A stretch of DNA of 64,000 nucleotides from RH-AL1 sp965214415 (GTDB taxonomy: Bacteria > Pseudomonadota > Alphaproteobacteria > Rhizobiales > Beijerinckiaceae): positions 310,001-374,000 of the forward strand of contig CBDCBQ010000002.1 in the NCBI GenBank assembly GCA_965214415.1. Direction: 5' to 3'. This document shows, one piece after another, positions 1 through 7,502 of the stretch. The position numbers were made by a program, and so were the translations under genes. Under the pieces are notes generated by a model, which saw nothing but the letters and a program-made list of their open reading frames with translations, was not told the origin of the DNA and did not search any database. Position 1 is the stretch's first letter; every line of letters starts with the position of its first letter.

Positions 1-78
1 CGGCCCCGCGCCCATCTCGTCGATCGCGAGCTTTACCTCGGCGCCGTCGATGGGAAAGCTGATCGAGCACGTCGTCAT
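1..78 (-). CDS. Partial N-terminus of a probable alpha/beta hydrolase
   Basis: An open frame starts at an ATG at 78 on the minus strand and runs off the left edge after 26 codons. A GCGAGG ribosome-binding site lies just upstream of the ATG. The visible peptide has the beta-strand pattern and final EMGAGP that often precede the oxyanion-hole LLLHG motif of alpha/beta hydrolases such as haloacetate dehalogenase-like enzymes. The catalytic residues lie outside the window, so the family call is a guess from the N-terminal pattern. Confidence 0.4.
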   Translation of the reverse strand, partial: MTTCSISFPIDGAEVKLAIDEMGAGP

Positions 79-126
79 CGAGCCTCGCCGCGCGCCGAAG
101 TCCTCGAGATCGTCCGATCCAGGCGG

Positions 127-199
127 TGGGCCGGGCAGGACTCGAACCTGCAACCAGACCGTTATGAGCGGCCGGCTCTAACCATTGAGCTACCGGCCC
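127..199 (-). tRNA. tRNA with CAU anticodon (probably Ile2, otherwise elongator Met)
   Basis: A full cloverleaf reads on the minus strand. The 7-bp acceptor stem GGGCCGG/CCGGCCC is perfect, the D arm is GCTC/GAGC, and the anticodon stem GGCCG/CGGTC encloses the loop CTCATAA with anticodon CAT. The TpsiC arm contains GGTTCGAGTCC. The discriminator is A and CCA is not fully encoded (CCG follows). CAU can be initiator Met, elongator Met or Ile2, whose C34 becomes lysidine through TilS. The acceptor is not that of an initiator. The GCTCATAACGG arm resembles alphaproteobacterial Ile2 more than elongator Met, as I recall those sequences. Confidence 0.9.
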
Positions 200-305
200 G
201 GCCGGAGCCGGCGCGGGGCCGCGCGGCGCCCCGCGGACGCCGGCATTAAAACCCGAATTCGACCCGCATGCAACGCTCGTGAGACGACGGATCGCGTCTC
301 CGACG

Positions 306-1493
306 TCAGGCGACCTTCGCGGCCTTGAGATCATGCCCGATCCGGCGGCTGAGCAGACCGAGCAGCGCGGCCTCCTCCGGCTTCAGCTGATCGGCATCCG
401 CGCGTAGTTCGTCCTCCACCTCGCGCTTGATACCCTCGAGAAGGGAGCCGTCGAGATACGAGCTCAGCACGTGCGGATGGACGTAGCATTTGCGGCAGAT
501 CGTCGGCGTGTTGCCGAGCCGCGACGCCACCCGCTCGATCGCCGCCTTGACGTTCTTCTTCATGCGCGCCTGGCTGTCGACCACCTCGAATTCGGCGAGC
601 GCCATCGACGCCAGCACCGTGCCCGCCCAGGTGCGAAAGTCCTTGGCGGTGATGTCCTCGCCGGTGATCTCGCGCAGGTAGTCGTTGACGTCCGATGACG
701 AGACCGGCTGCCGCTTTCCGTCCTCGTCGACGTACTGGAACAGCTGCTGGCCGGGCAGATCCTGGATCGAGCGGACGAGCTTGGCGACGCGGCGATCCTT
801 CAAGTCGAGGTTCCACATCTTGCCGCTTTTGCCCTTGAAGTCGAACCGCAAGGTCGAGCCGTCGATATCGAGGTGGCGGTTGCGCAACGTGGTCAGGCCG
901 AAGCTCTTGTTCTCCTTGGCGTAATCCTCGTTGCCGACGCGGATCAGCGTCTTCTCGAGCAGCGCTATCACCGTCGCCACCACCTTGTCGCGCGGCAGGC
1001 CCTGCTTGCGCATATCGGCCGCGACGCGCTTGCGCAGGCCGGGCAGGAGCCGCGCGAACTCCATCATCTTCTCGTACTTGGCGCCGTCGCGCGCCTCGGT
1101 CCATTTGGCGTGATAGCGATATTGCTTGCGGCCGCGATCGTCGCGCCCGGTCGCCTGGATGTGGCCGTTGTCCTTCGGGCAGATCCACACGTCGACATAG
1201 GCCGGCGGCACAGCGATCTTGTCGATCCGCTTGCGCTCCCAATAGTCCTTGATGGTCTTGCCCTTGGCGTCGAGATAGCGCCAGCCGGTGCCCGACTTCT
1301 TGCGGGTGATGCCCGGCTCATCGTCGCTGACGTAGACGAGCCCGGCCGCCTTGGCAGCGGCCTCGCTCTCCTCGCCGCGCTCCTCGCAGGCCTCGATCTT
1401 CCGCGCCACCGCCTTGGCCGGCGGCGACATCGCCTTTGCCGCCGCACGCTTCGGCGTCTTGCTGGTCTTCGCTGTCGAGGCGCCTCGTGTCAT
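306..1493 (-). CDS. DNA topoisomerase IB (poxvirus-type)
   Basis: This 395-residue protein is a type IB topoisomerase, which relaxes supercoils through a 3'-phosphotyrosyl intermediate without ATP. After a basic Ala/Lys-rich N-terminal tail of about 50 residues come the N-terminal domain and the catalytic domain. The catalytic set is visible: Arg185 in LIRVGNEDY, Lys222/225 in GKSGKMW, Arg287 in DFRTWAGT, and nucleophile Tyr337 in CRKCYVHP. Bacterial IB enzymes of this kind are accessory topoisomerases, common in Hyphomicrobiales. It is a single gene, divergent from the HAD gene at 1630, and appears complete. Confidence 0.93.
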   Translation of the reverse strand: MTRGASTAKTSKTPKRAAAKAMSPPAKAVARKIEACEERGEESEAAAKAAGLVYVSDDEPGITRKKSGTGWRYLDAKGKTIKDYWERKRIDKIAVPPAYVDVWICPKDNGHIQATGRDDRGRKQYRYHAKWTEARDGAKYEKMMEFARLLPGLRKRVAADMRKQGLPRDKVVATVIALLEKTLIRVGNEDYAKENKSFGLTTLRNRHLDIDGSTLRFDFKGKSGKMWNLDLKDRRVAKLVRSIQDLPGQQLFQYVDEDGKRQPVSSSDVNDYLREITGEDITAKDFRTWAGTVLASMALAEFEVVDSQARMKKNVKAAIERVASRLGNTPTICRKCYVHPHVLSSYLDGSLLEGIKREVEDELRADADQLKPEEAALLGLLSRRIGHDLKAAKVA

Positions 1494-1629
1494 GGCCGAA
1501 AAACGGCACTACTCGGCCTTCGTTCCGGGGACGCCGCGTCGCAGGGCGCTTCAGGGTGAACGCCGGCGCTTGACCGCGGGCGGGCGCGACGTCGATGGGT
1601 AGCGACCATCGCGAAACCGGATCTCGCCC

Positions 1630-2277
1630 ATGCTCCTCATCTTCGACTGCGACGGCGTGCTCGTCGATTCCGAGCTCGTCGCGCTCGAGGAGCTGTCCGC
1701 GATGATGACGGACTACGGCCACCCGATGGACGTCGCCGCCTGCCGCGACGCCTTCATGGGGCAGCACAACGACGACATCGTCCGTGGCATCGAGGCGCGC
1801 GTCGGCCGCGCCCTGCCCGGCGAGGGCGCGCGGATGCGGGGCCGCATGCTGGCGCGGCTGGAACTTGAACTGGAGCCCATGCCCGGCGCCGCCTCGCTGC
1901 TGGCGCGCCTCGATGGCCCGCGCTGCGTCGCCTCCTCGTCCGACCGCGCGCGGATCGGCATGACGCTGCGCTGGACCGGCCTCGACCAGTACTTCGGCGA
2001 CCACATCTTCTCCGGCCTCGATGTCGCGCGCGGCAAGCCCGCCCCCGACATCTTCCTCCACGCCGCCGCCCGAATGAGCGTCGCCCCGGCGGATTGCATC
2101 GTGATCGAGGACTCGGTCGCCGGCGTCCAGGCGGGCGTTGCCGCCGGCATGCCGGTGATCGGCTTTACCGGCGGCAGCCACACCGATCCGAGCCACGCCG
2201 CGCGACTGCGCGCGGCCGGCGCCGAACGGATCGTCGCCGACATGGCGGAGCTGACGGTGATGCTCGCGTCCAGGTGA
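1630..2277 (+). CDS. HAD-superfamily phosphatase (beta-phosphoglucomutase-like)
   Basis: This 215-residue subfamily IA HAD hydrolase has the nucleophile motif FDCDGVLVDSE at the extreme N-terminus, motif II CVASSSDRARI, and the motif III/IV region GKPAPDIF followed by CIVIEDSVAGVQAG. The four-helix cap lies between motifs I and II. Family members dephosphorylate sugar phosphates or phosphoglycolate, or act as beta-phosphoglucomutase. The substrate cannot be read from sequence; the VIEDSVAGV segment fits the YieH/GS1-like group. It is monocistronic. Confidence 0.88.
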   Translation: MLLIFDCDGVLVDSELVALEELSAMMTDYGHPMDVAACRDAFMGQHNDDIVRGIEARVGRALPGEGARMRGRMLARLELELEPMPGAASLLARLDGPRCVASSSDRARIGMTLRWTGLDQYFGDHIFSGLDVARGKPAPDIFLHAAARMSVAPADCIVIEDSVAGVQAGVAAGMPVIGFTGGSHTDPSHAARLRAAGAERIVADMAELTVMLASR

Positions 2278-2293
2278 TGGACACGGCACCGGC

Positions 2294-2518
2294 TCAACGT
2301 TGGCTGATTTCGGTGACGGAGCGCACGCACATGATTTTCAGATATTGCTTGCTCGGGTCGGGCACGAGGGCCGTGGGAGCGATCGCCGTCTGACCCATGA
2401 AGCCGCACTGCTGCGGGCTGGAGACGGGCATCGAGCGGACGACATCGATTGCGGTATCAACGTTGCACGCCGAATGACTGAGCGCGATTGGGCAGACAAG
2501 AACGAGGACTTTCAGCAT
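2294..2518 (-). CDS. Small probable exported Cys-containing protein
   Basis: This 74-residue frame begins with a short hydrophobic segment ending in a cysteine (LVCPIALSHSAC), which could be a secretion signal. Further cysteines occur at QQCGF and IMCVR, suggesting disulfide formation after export. The motif CGFMGQTAIAPTAL resembles small uncharacterised proteins I recall from Bradyrhizobium-type genomes. No function is assigned. It lies alone, convergent with the HAD gene. Confidence 0.6.
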   Translation of the reverse strand: MLKVLVLVCPIALSHSACNVDTAIDVVRSMPVSSPQQCGFMGQTAIAPTALVPDPSKQYLKIMCVRSVTEISQR

Positions 2519-2664
2519 AACGGTTGGACCTTCGATGGCGACCCGCCAAATCGTGCGGTGGCGCTAAAGACGACCTGGAGGTCGAGGCGTCATACCTCAG
2601 ATGAATTACGGAATTCCAGAGCTTTGGTAGGTAGTTTAGCACTTAGCCTAATAGGTCGAAGCCG

Positions 2665-3762
2665 ATGGAAGATTTGGATCTCGTCGACAGCATTTATGAA
2701 AGCGCGTTCATTCCTGAGAAGTGGCCGGGCGTTTTGGATCGACTTGCGACAATTGCGGACGCGCACGGCGGATGCTTCGCGACGGGTAACGGCAGGACCT
2801 ATTCGACCTGGACCGCGTCATCCGTTCTCCAGCCGGGCATGGAGCGTCTTTTCGAAACCGATCTGCTGAACCGATCGCAGCGGCAGGAGCGCGTGCTTGC
2901 TACCGGTCATTCCGGGTTCGTCAGAGATTGCGACATCTACACCGCCGGTGAACTCGACAGAAATCCCCTTTACCGGGACTTCCTCAGGCCCGCTGGCCTC
3001 GGCAATGCGGCCGGGACGGCGTTCCGTATGCCGACGGGCGACATCTTCATCATCTCGGTCGAACGCGCACTATCCAAGGGTCCAGTCGACAAGACGGCAA
3101 TCGCGCAGCTGAATGCCTTTCGGCCGCGCATCGGACGAGCCGCCTTCTTGTCCGCCCGGCAAAGCCTGACCCGCGCACGCGCCGCCAGCGATACGCTCGC
3201 GATGATCGGCTTGCCGGCGATCGTCATGCATGAGTCGGGCAAGGTGCTCGCGGCGAACGATCTGATCGAAAACTACAAGGATCATCTCGTGTGGCGCGCG
3301 GCCGATCGTTTCGCCTTCAACGATCGCGACGCCAACGCCTTGTTGCAGAAAGCGGTCGAGACGATCGAGTTCGCCGGCGCCGTGCGATCGTTCGTCGTCC
3401 GCTCCGTCGATCAGGGGGCGGCGATGGTGGCGCATGTCCTACCGTTGCGCGGCTCGGCACGCGACATCTTCCTGCGATGCGCCGCGGTGCTGGTCTTGAC
3501 GCCTTTGACGATGCCGGACGCGCCGCCGATCGAGCTGGTCCAATCCCTGTTCGATCTGACCCCCGCCGAGGCCCGCGTCGCCCGCAGCATCGCCGCTGGC
3601 GAGACCATCCTGGAAATCGCGCATGGGGGTGGCGTCTCCCAGCACACGGTCCGGACGCAGATGCGCGGCGTCCTCGGCAAGACGGGCTGCCGGCGACAGG
3701 CCGAAGTCGCGGCCCTGCTCAGTGGCATCAACGTGCGGCGCGACGAGCGACCGCCTTCGTGA
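2665..3762 (+). CDS. LuxR-family helix-turn-helix regulator
   Basis: This 365-residue protein has a C-terminal LuxR-type DNA-binding domain (about residues 293-355): LTPAEARVARSIAAGETILE followed by GVSQHTVRTQMRGVLGKTG. The first 280 residues form an undefined, probably PAS/GAF-like sensory region rather than a recognisable acyl-homoserine-lactone domain. The usual recognition-helix pattern is intact. There is no luxI-type synthase nearby. Base composition is slightly lower in GC than the neighbours upstream of 2700. It is probably a local transcription factor with an unknown ligand. Confidence 0.85.
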   Translation: MEDLDLVDSIYESAFIPEKWPGVLDRLATIADAHGGCFATGNGRTYSTWTASSVLQPGMERLFETDLLNRSQRQERVLATGHSGFVRDCDIYTAGELDRNPLYRDFLRPAGLGNAAGTAFRMPTGDIFIISVERALSKGPVDKTAIAQLNAFRPRIGRAAFLSARQSLTRARAASDTLAMIGLPAIVMHESGKVLAANDLIENYKDHLVWRAADRFAFNDRDANALLQKAVETIEFAGAVRSFVVRSVDQGAAMVAHVLPLRGSARDIFLRCAAVLVLTPLTMPDAPPIELVQSLFDLTPAEARVARSIAAGETILEIAHGGGVSQHTVRTQMRGVLGKTGCRRQAEVAALLSGINVRRDERPPS

Positions 3763-3827
3763 GCGACGCCACGCAGAGGCAGCAACAAGAGTTGCGTAGC
3801 GTACTGTGAGAGCGTACAGCAGCCGGC

Positions 3828-4111
3828 ATGCTCATCAGGTCCGTCAGACATCGGGGTCTGAAGCGCTTTCTCGAGCATGATGACGCGAAAAGTCTGCCGA
3901 GCAATCTCGTCAATCGTATTCGCAATATCCTGGCGGCGCTCGTGGCGGCGCCCTCGATCGCGACGTCGCCGAGCCTCCAGGATGGCGGATGCATCAGCTC
4001 GTCGGAGACCGTGCCGGAACCTGGAGTCTCTCCCGTATCGGGGAATTGGCGATCACTCTCACCACCATGGCCGGCGAGGTCCTCGACCTCGATCTCGAGG
4101 ACTACCCTTGA
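3828..4111 (+). pseudogene. Decayed HigB-type toxin (RelE/HigB superfamily)
   Basis: From ATG 3828 the frame reads as a HigB start (RHRGLKRFLEHDDAKSLP, then LVNRIRNILAAL). Homology then jumps frame. EPPGWRMHQLVGDRAGTWS lies in a second frame from about 3950, PVSGNWR returns to the first frame at about 4032-4052, and the end GEVLDLDLEDYP plus TGA at 4109-4111 is again in the second. At least three frameshifts are needed, so the mRNA interferase is very probably inactive. The stop still overlaps the antitoxin start (TGATG), preserving the usual higB-higA order. Confidence 0.8.
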
Positions 4112-4434
4112 TGACCGTAGACCCTGTGCGCGTCCGGATGAGGCCACCGCATCCCGGCCGCTTTATCCGCGAGGAAATCCTCGAGACTCTCGATCTGAGC
4201 GTCACCGACGCGGCGCGCGCGCTAGGCGTCCGTCGCGCCACCCTGTCGAATCTCGTAAATGCCGGGTCGGCGCTTTCCCCGGAAATGGCACTTCGGATGG
4301 AGAAAGTCTTCGGGCTGAGCATGGAAACGCTGCTCAACATGCAAGCCTGGTTCGACGCGTGCGCCATGCGCGACAAGTGGGATGATATCGAGGTGGCACC
4401 CTATGCCACCCTTCCGCCGCGCGCCGCGGAGTGA
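4111..4434 (+). CDS. higA: HigA/VapI-type antitoxin
   Basis: This 107-residue XRE-family protein starts at ATG 4111, overlapping the last base of the broken higB. It begins RPPHPGRFIREEILETLDLS and has the HTH core TDAARALGVRRATLSNLVN. Family members bind and neutralise HigB and repress their own promoter. The frame is intact although its toxin partner is not, so it may persist as an orphan repressor. Its stop overlaps the GTG start of recQ (GTGA), placing recQ under read-through from this unit. Confidence 0.9.
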   Translation: MTVDPVRVRMRPPHPGRFIREEILETLDLSVTDAARALGVRRATLSNLVNAGSALSPEMALRMEKVFGLSMETLLNMQAWFDACAMRDKWDDIEVAPYATLPPRAAE

Positions 4435-6323
4435 CCACCGAGCCGCTCGACGCCCCGCATCCCGAAGCCCTCGACGCGCTGCACCGTGTGTTCGGCTTCA
4501 CCTCGCTGAAGCCCGGCCAGGCCGAGGTGGTGGCGGCGGTGCTCGCCGGCGAGGACGTGCTCGCGGTCATGCCGACGGGTGCGGGCAAGTCGCTCTGCTA
4601 CCAGCTGCCCGCCGTCGTCGGCCACAAGCTCACCGTGGTCGTCTCGCCGCTGATCGCGCTGATGCGCGATCAGGTCGGCGCGCTGCTCGCCAGGGGCGTC
4701 GCGGCGGGCGGCCTGCATTCCGGCAACACCGGCGCGGAGCAGGCCGACGTCGAGGGCGCGCTGCGCCGGCGTGCGCTGCGGCTCGTCTACGTCTCGCCCG
4801 AACGGCTGCTGCGGCCGGGCACGATCCGGCTGCTGCTCGAGGCTGGCTGCGACCGCCTCGCGATCGACGAGGCACATTGCGTCTCGCAATGGGGCCACGA
4901 CTTCCGGCCCGAGTACATGGAGCTTCGCGCGGCGGCGGATGCGCTCGGCGACCCCGCGATCCTCGCCGTCACCGCCTCGGCCGACCACGCGACGCGCGAG
5001 GAGATCGTCGCGAAGCTGTTTCGCCGCGAGCCGCGCCGCTTCGTGCGCTCGTTCGACCGGCCGAACCTGCATCTCGCCGTCGCCAAGAAGAACGAGGCGC
5101 TTGGGCAGATCAAAAAATTCGTCATGGCCCGCAAGGGCGAGGCCGGCATCGTCTACGCCTCGTCGCGCAAGGGCGTGGAGAAGCTCGCCGAGAAGCTCGC
5201 CAACGACGGCATCTGGGCGCTGCCCTATCACGCCGGCATGGAGCAGCACTTGCGCCACGCCCACCAGGACGAGTTCCTGCGCAACAAGGGCGTCGTCGTC
5301 GTCGCGACGATCGCCTTCGGCATGGGCATCGACAAGCCGGACGTACGCTTCGTCTGCCACGCCGACCTGCCCGGCTCCGTCGAGGGCTATTACCAGGAGA
5401 TCGGCCGCGCCGGTCGCGACGGGCAGCGGTCCGACACGATGATGCTGTGGGGCGAGGGCGACGTGCGGCTGCGCGAGCGCCAGATCGCGCTCTCAGACGC
5501 GGGCCCCGCGCACAAGGCGGCCGAACACCGGCGCCTCGCCGCGCTGCTGGCGCTTTGCGAAAGCCCGCGTTGCCGCCGTCAGACGCTGCTCGCCGCCTTC
5601 GGCGAGGAGGGGCCGACCTGCGGCTTCTGCGATATCTGCGACGGCGCCCACCCGATGGTCGACGGCGCGCTGGCCGCGCAGAAGGCGATGTCGGCGGTGC
5701 TGCGCACGGCCGGGCGCTTCTACCCCGGCCACCTCGCCAACCTGCTGATCGGCAAGACCACCGAAGCGATCTCGCGGCATGGCCACGACGAGTTGCCGAC
5801 GTTCGGCGTCGGCGGCGAGTTCACCGCCGCCGAATGGCGCAGCGTGTTCCGGCAGATCCAGGCCGCCGCGCTGATCGTGCAGGACGAGGAGGATGGCGGC
5901 CGCTGGCGCGTCACCGAGGCCGGCCGCGCCGTGCTGAAGGGCGAGGCGCCGCTCGAGCTTGTCGCCGCCGAGCCTGCCACCCGCAAAGGCCGCGCCGCCC
6001 GCGCCGCGCTGCGTGACATCGCCGATGGCGACGCGCCGACCCCGCGCGGCGAGGCGGCGCCGTCGGCCGACGCCGAACCGTCGTTGACGACGGACGACGC
6101 CCGCCTGTTCGCCAGGCTGAAGGCCTGGCGGCTCGAGATCGCGCGGGCACAAAAGGTGCCGCCCTACGTCGTCTTCAACGACCGCAGCCTGCGCGCCATC
6201 GCCCGCGCGAGGCCGCGCGACACGATCGACCTCGGCCGCATCCACGGGGTGGGGCCGGCAAAGATCGCGAGCTATGGGCGGGTCGTGCTGGAAGTTGTGA
6301 AGGGGTATGGGGTGGGCGAGTGA
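4431..6323 (+). CDS. recQ: ATP-dependent DNA helicase RecQ
   Basis: This 630-residue protein has the complete RecQ architecture. The SF2 helicase core has Walker A MPTGAGKS (Lys53) and the DEAH box IDEAHCVSQWGHDFRP. Helicase motif VI is GRAGRDGQ. The RQC zinc cysteines appear in CESPRC and CGFCDICDG, followed by a winged helix, and a C-terminal HRDC domain ends the protein. It acts 3'-5' in recombination and fork repair (RecF pathway). The GTG start at 4431 overlaps the higA stop by the GTGA arrangement, so translation is probably coupled. Length matches family members. Confidence 0.95.
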   Translation: MTTEPLDAPHPEALDALHRVFGFTSLKPGQAEVVAAVLAGEDVLAVMPTGAGKSLCYQLPAVVGHKLTVVVSPLIALMRDQVGALLARGVAAGGLHSGNTGAEQADVEGALRRRALRLVYVSPERLLRPGTIRLLLEAGCDRLAIDEAHCVSQWGHDFRPEYMELRAAADALGDPAILAVTASADHATREEIVAKLFRREPRRFVRSFDRPNLHLAVAKKNEALGQIKKFVMARKGEAGIVYASSRKGVEKLAEKLANDGIWALPYHAGMEQHLRHAHQDEFLRNKGVVVVATIAFGMGIDKPDVRFVCHADLPGSVEGYYQEIGRAGRDGQRSDTMMLWGEGDVRLRERQIALSDAGPAHKAAEHRRLAALLALCESPRCRRQTLLAAFGEEGPTCGFCDICDGAHPMVDGALAAQKAMSAVLRTAGRFYPGHLANLLIGKTTEAISRHGHDELPTFGVGGEFTAAEWRSVFRQIQAAALIVQDEEDGGRWRVTEAGRAVLKGEAPLELVAAEPATRKGRAARAALRDIADGDAPTPRGEAAPSADAEPSLTTDDARLFARLKAWRLEIARAQKVPPYVVFNDRSLRAIARARPRDTIDLGRIHGVGPAKIASYGRVVLEVVKGYGVGE

Positions 6324-6347
6324 AAACTTTGGCAGCGCGCTTCTTGG

Positions 6348-6865
6348 TCAGCCCAGATCGCTTCGAGCAAGAGCCTCGCGAACCGCGATCGGCGCGCTCG
6401 CATCGATCGTGACGGCCCCCCGACCTTCGTGCCGACGAGCCGGGGCACCGCGCCCGAGTTATCGTAGATCCACGCCTGATCGGCCTGCTCGAGAAACCAC
6501 GGCATCTGCGCGAGCAAACGCGCGTGGCGGGCGAGGATCCTGTCCTCCGGCACATCGTGGCCTCCCTTGGAGACGCGGAGGCGCACGCGCTCAACATTGA
6601 GGCCAGGGCTATCGAGGAAGACGTACAGCAAGCGAAACTCGAAGCCTCGGCCTTTGGCGCGTTCGACCAGCCGGCGATATTTCGCCGTCGACAGGACGGT
6701 CTCGACGAAGGTCGAGCCCTTCGACCTCCTGGATGCGCGCGGTCAGCAGATCCGGATTTATGATCCAGGCCGAGCGGCCGCCTGTTTCGACATCGGAGCC
6801 GACATAAGTGCTGCTTTAGCCCGAACCGTTCGGCCCGGCGATGATCATGAAAAAGGGGCGTTCAC
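6348..6865 (-). pseudogene. Wrecked zeta-toxin-like P-loop ATPase
   Basis: Read on the minus strand, the gene should begin at GTG 6865 (GTGA overlap with the upstream gene's stop), but the run of five T at 6850-6854 is one short and shifts frame before IIAGPNGSG. The Walker A lysine codon is TAA (6816-6818), where GPNGSGKSS is expected. A second shift lies around 6712-6735, before STFVETVLSTAKYRRLV. A third lies at the six-base C run 6416-6421, after which DASAPIAVREALARSDLG and TGA 6348-6350 follow. The family phosphorylates UDP-GlcNAc or other small substrates. This copy cannot be functional. Confidence 0.85.
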
Positions 6866-7122
6866 CGCTTGCCGGGGACAAAGTCCGCCACGCCCGTCAC
6901 GCGCTTGTTCTCGCGGCGGGCGGCCTCGACGTTCTTGCAAAAGACGTACAGCATGTCCTCGCCGAAGGTCGGGCTTGCCGCATCGACCTTACGGATCGTC
7001 GTGATCCGTCCGTCGGCCAGTCGCACGCGCTTCTCGATCACGCTGGCTGGCGGCCCGCGGCGGGTCATCGGCTTGCTCTTGGCGATGACGTCGGACATAC
7101 GCAGATCCATTGCTCTCGCCAT
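6862..7122 (-). CDS. Small protein upstream of the zeta-like pseudogene (putative antitoxin or partner)
   Basis: This 86-residue basic protein lies directly upstream of the dead zeta-like ATPase, and its TGA overlaps that gene's GTG start. It contains RVRLADGRITTIRKVDAASP and FGEDMLYVFCKNVEAARREN. I do not recognise a named family. The arrangement suggests a bicistronic toxin-antitoxin-like unit with the first protein as partner. The start is uncertain: ATG codons occur at 7122, 7110 and 7098, none with a strong Shine-Dalgarno. Two tandem 13-bp repeats sit just upstream. Confidence 0.6.
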   Translation of the reverse strand: MARAMDLRMSDVIAKSKPMTRRGPPASVIEKRVRLADGRITTIRKVDAASPTFGEDMLYVFCKNVEAARRENKRVTGVADFVPGKR

Positions 7123-7123
7123 A

Positions 7124-7149
7124 ATATAGCATCGGTATATAGCATCGGT
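7124..7149. repeat. Two perfect tandem 13-bp repeats, promoter or operator of the zeta-like unit
   Basis: The unit atatagcatcggt occurs twice back to back (7124-7136 and 7137-7149), immediately upstream of the small gene at 6862-7122. On the minus strand each copy carries a TATATT/TATATA hexamer that could act as a -10 element, so the duplication may double a promoter or a repressor site. A regulatory role is inferred from position. Confidence 0.6.
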
Positions 7150-7278
7150 CGCGCGGCGTGGAAACGAGGCGTGGCTGGCAATCTGGCGTCAGGCCTCGGC
7201 CAACCCCTCACCGCCCGCTTTTAAAGCGTCCCGTTTTCAGTTCTACGATAGGTTGCCACTACGCGAGGCCGCGCGCGC

Positions 7279-7443
7279 ATGACCGACTGCCGCAAAATCT
7301 TGCTGGTCTATCCGCGCTCCAACGCGAACTCCTTCTGGAAGCCGCATCGACGAGCAGATCGCCAACGTCGATTCAGGTCCGTGGACGCAGCCGCCGCTCG
7401 TCCGGCGCGCACGCAGCCGGAGCCCGCCGAGCTGGTGGCGTAG
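7279..7443 (+). pseudogene. Stump of a duplicated HpnP-like radical SAM gene
   Basis: The first 20 codons from ATG 7279 (KILLVYPRSNANSFW) match the N-terminus of the intact gene at 7503 (VLLVYPRFNANSFW). Directly after the tryptophan, in another frame, the text reads RIDEQIANVDSGPWTQPPLV, which matches the last 30 residues of the same gene (RIDEQIATIDAGRWEQPSLV). The end ELVA plus TAG also matches. About 1.5 kb of middle, including the Fe-S and B12 regions, is gone. This is an old tandem duplicate with an internal deletion. Confidence 0.85.
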
Positions 7444-7502
7444 CCTTTCGCGACCAGCCACGCCTTCAAAAGCCGCATTCGCGATGCTAACGATGGCGCT
7501 GA

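Noticed and set aside
2665..3762. Quorum-sensing LuxR/LuxI receptor
   Set aside because: The N-terminal part does not look like an acyl-homoserine-lactone domain and no luxI-like gene is near; only the HTH supports the LuxR family.
4382..6016. Long alternative frame overlapping recQ
   Set aside because: Composition is typical of a GC-rich shadow (Arg/Ala/Gly), while the recQ frame has complete helicase, RQC and HRDC motifs.
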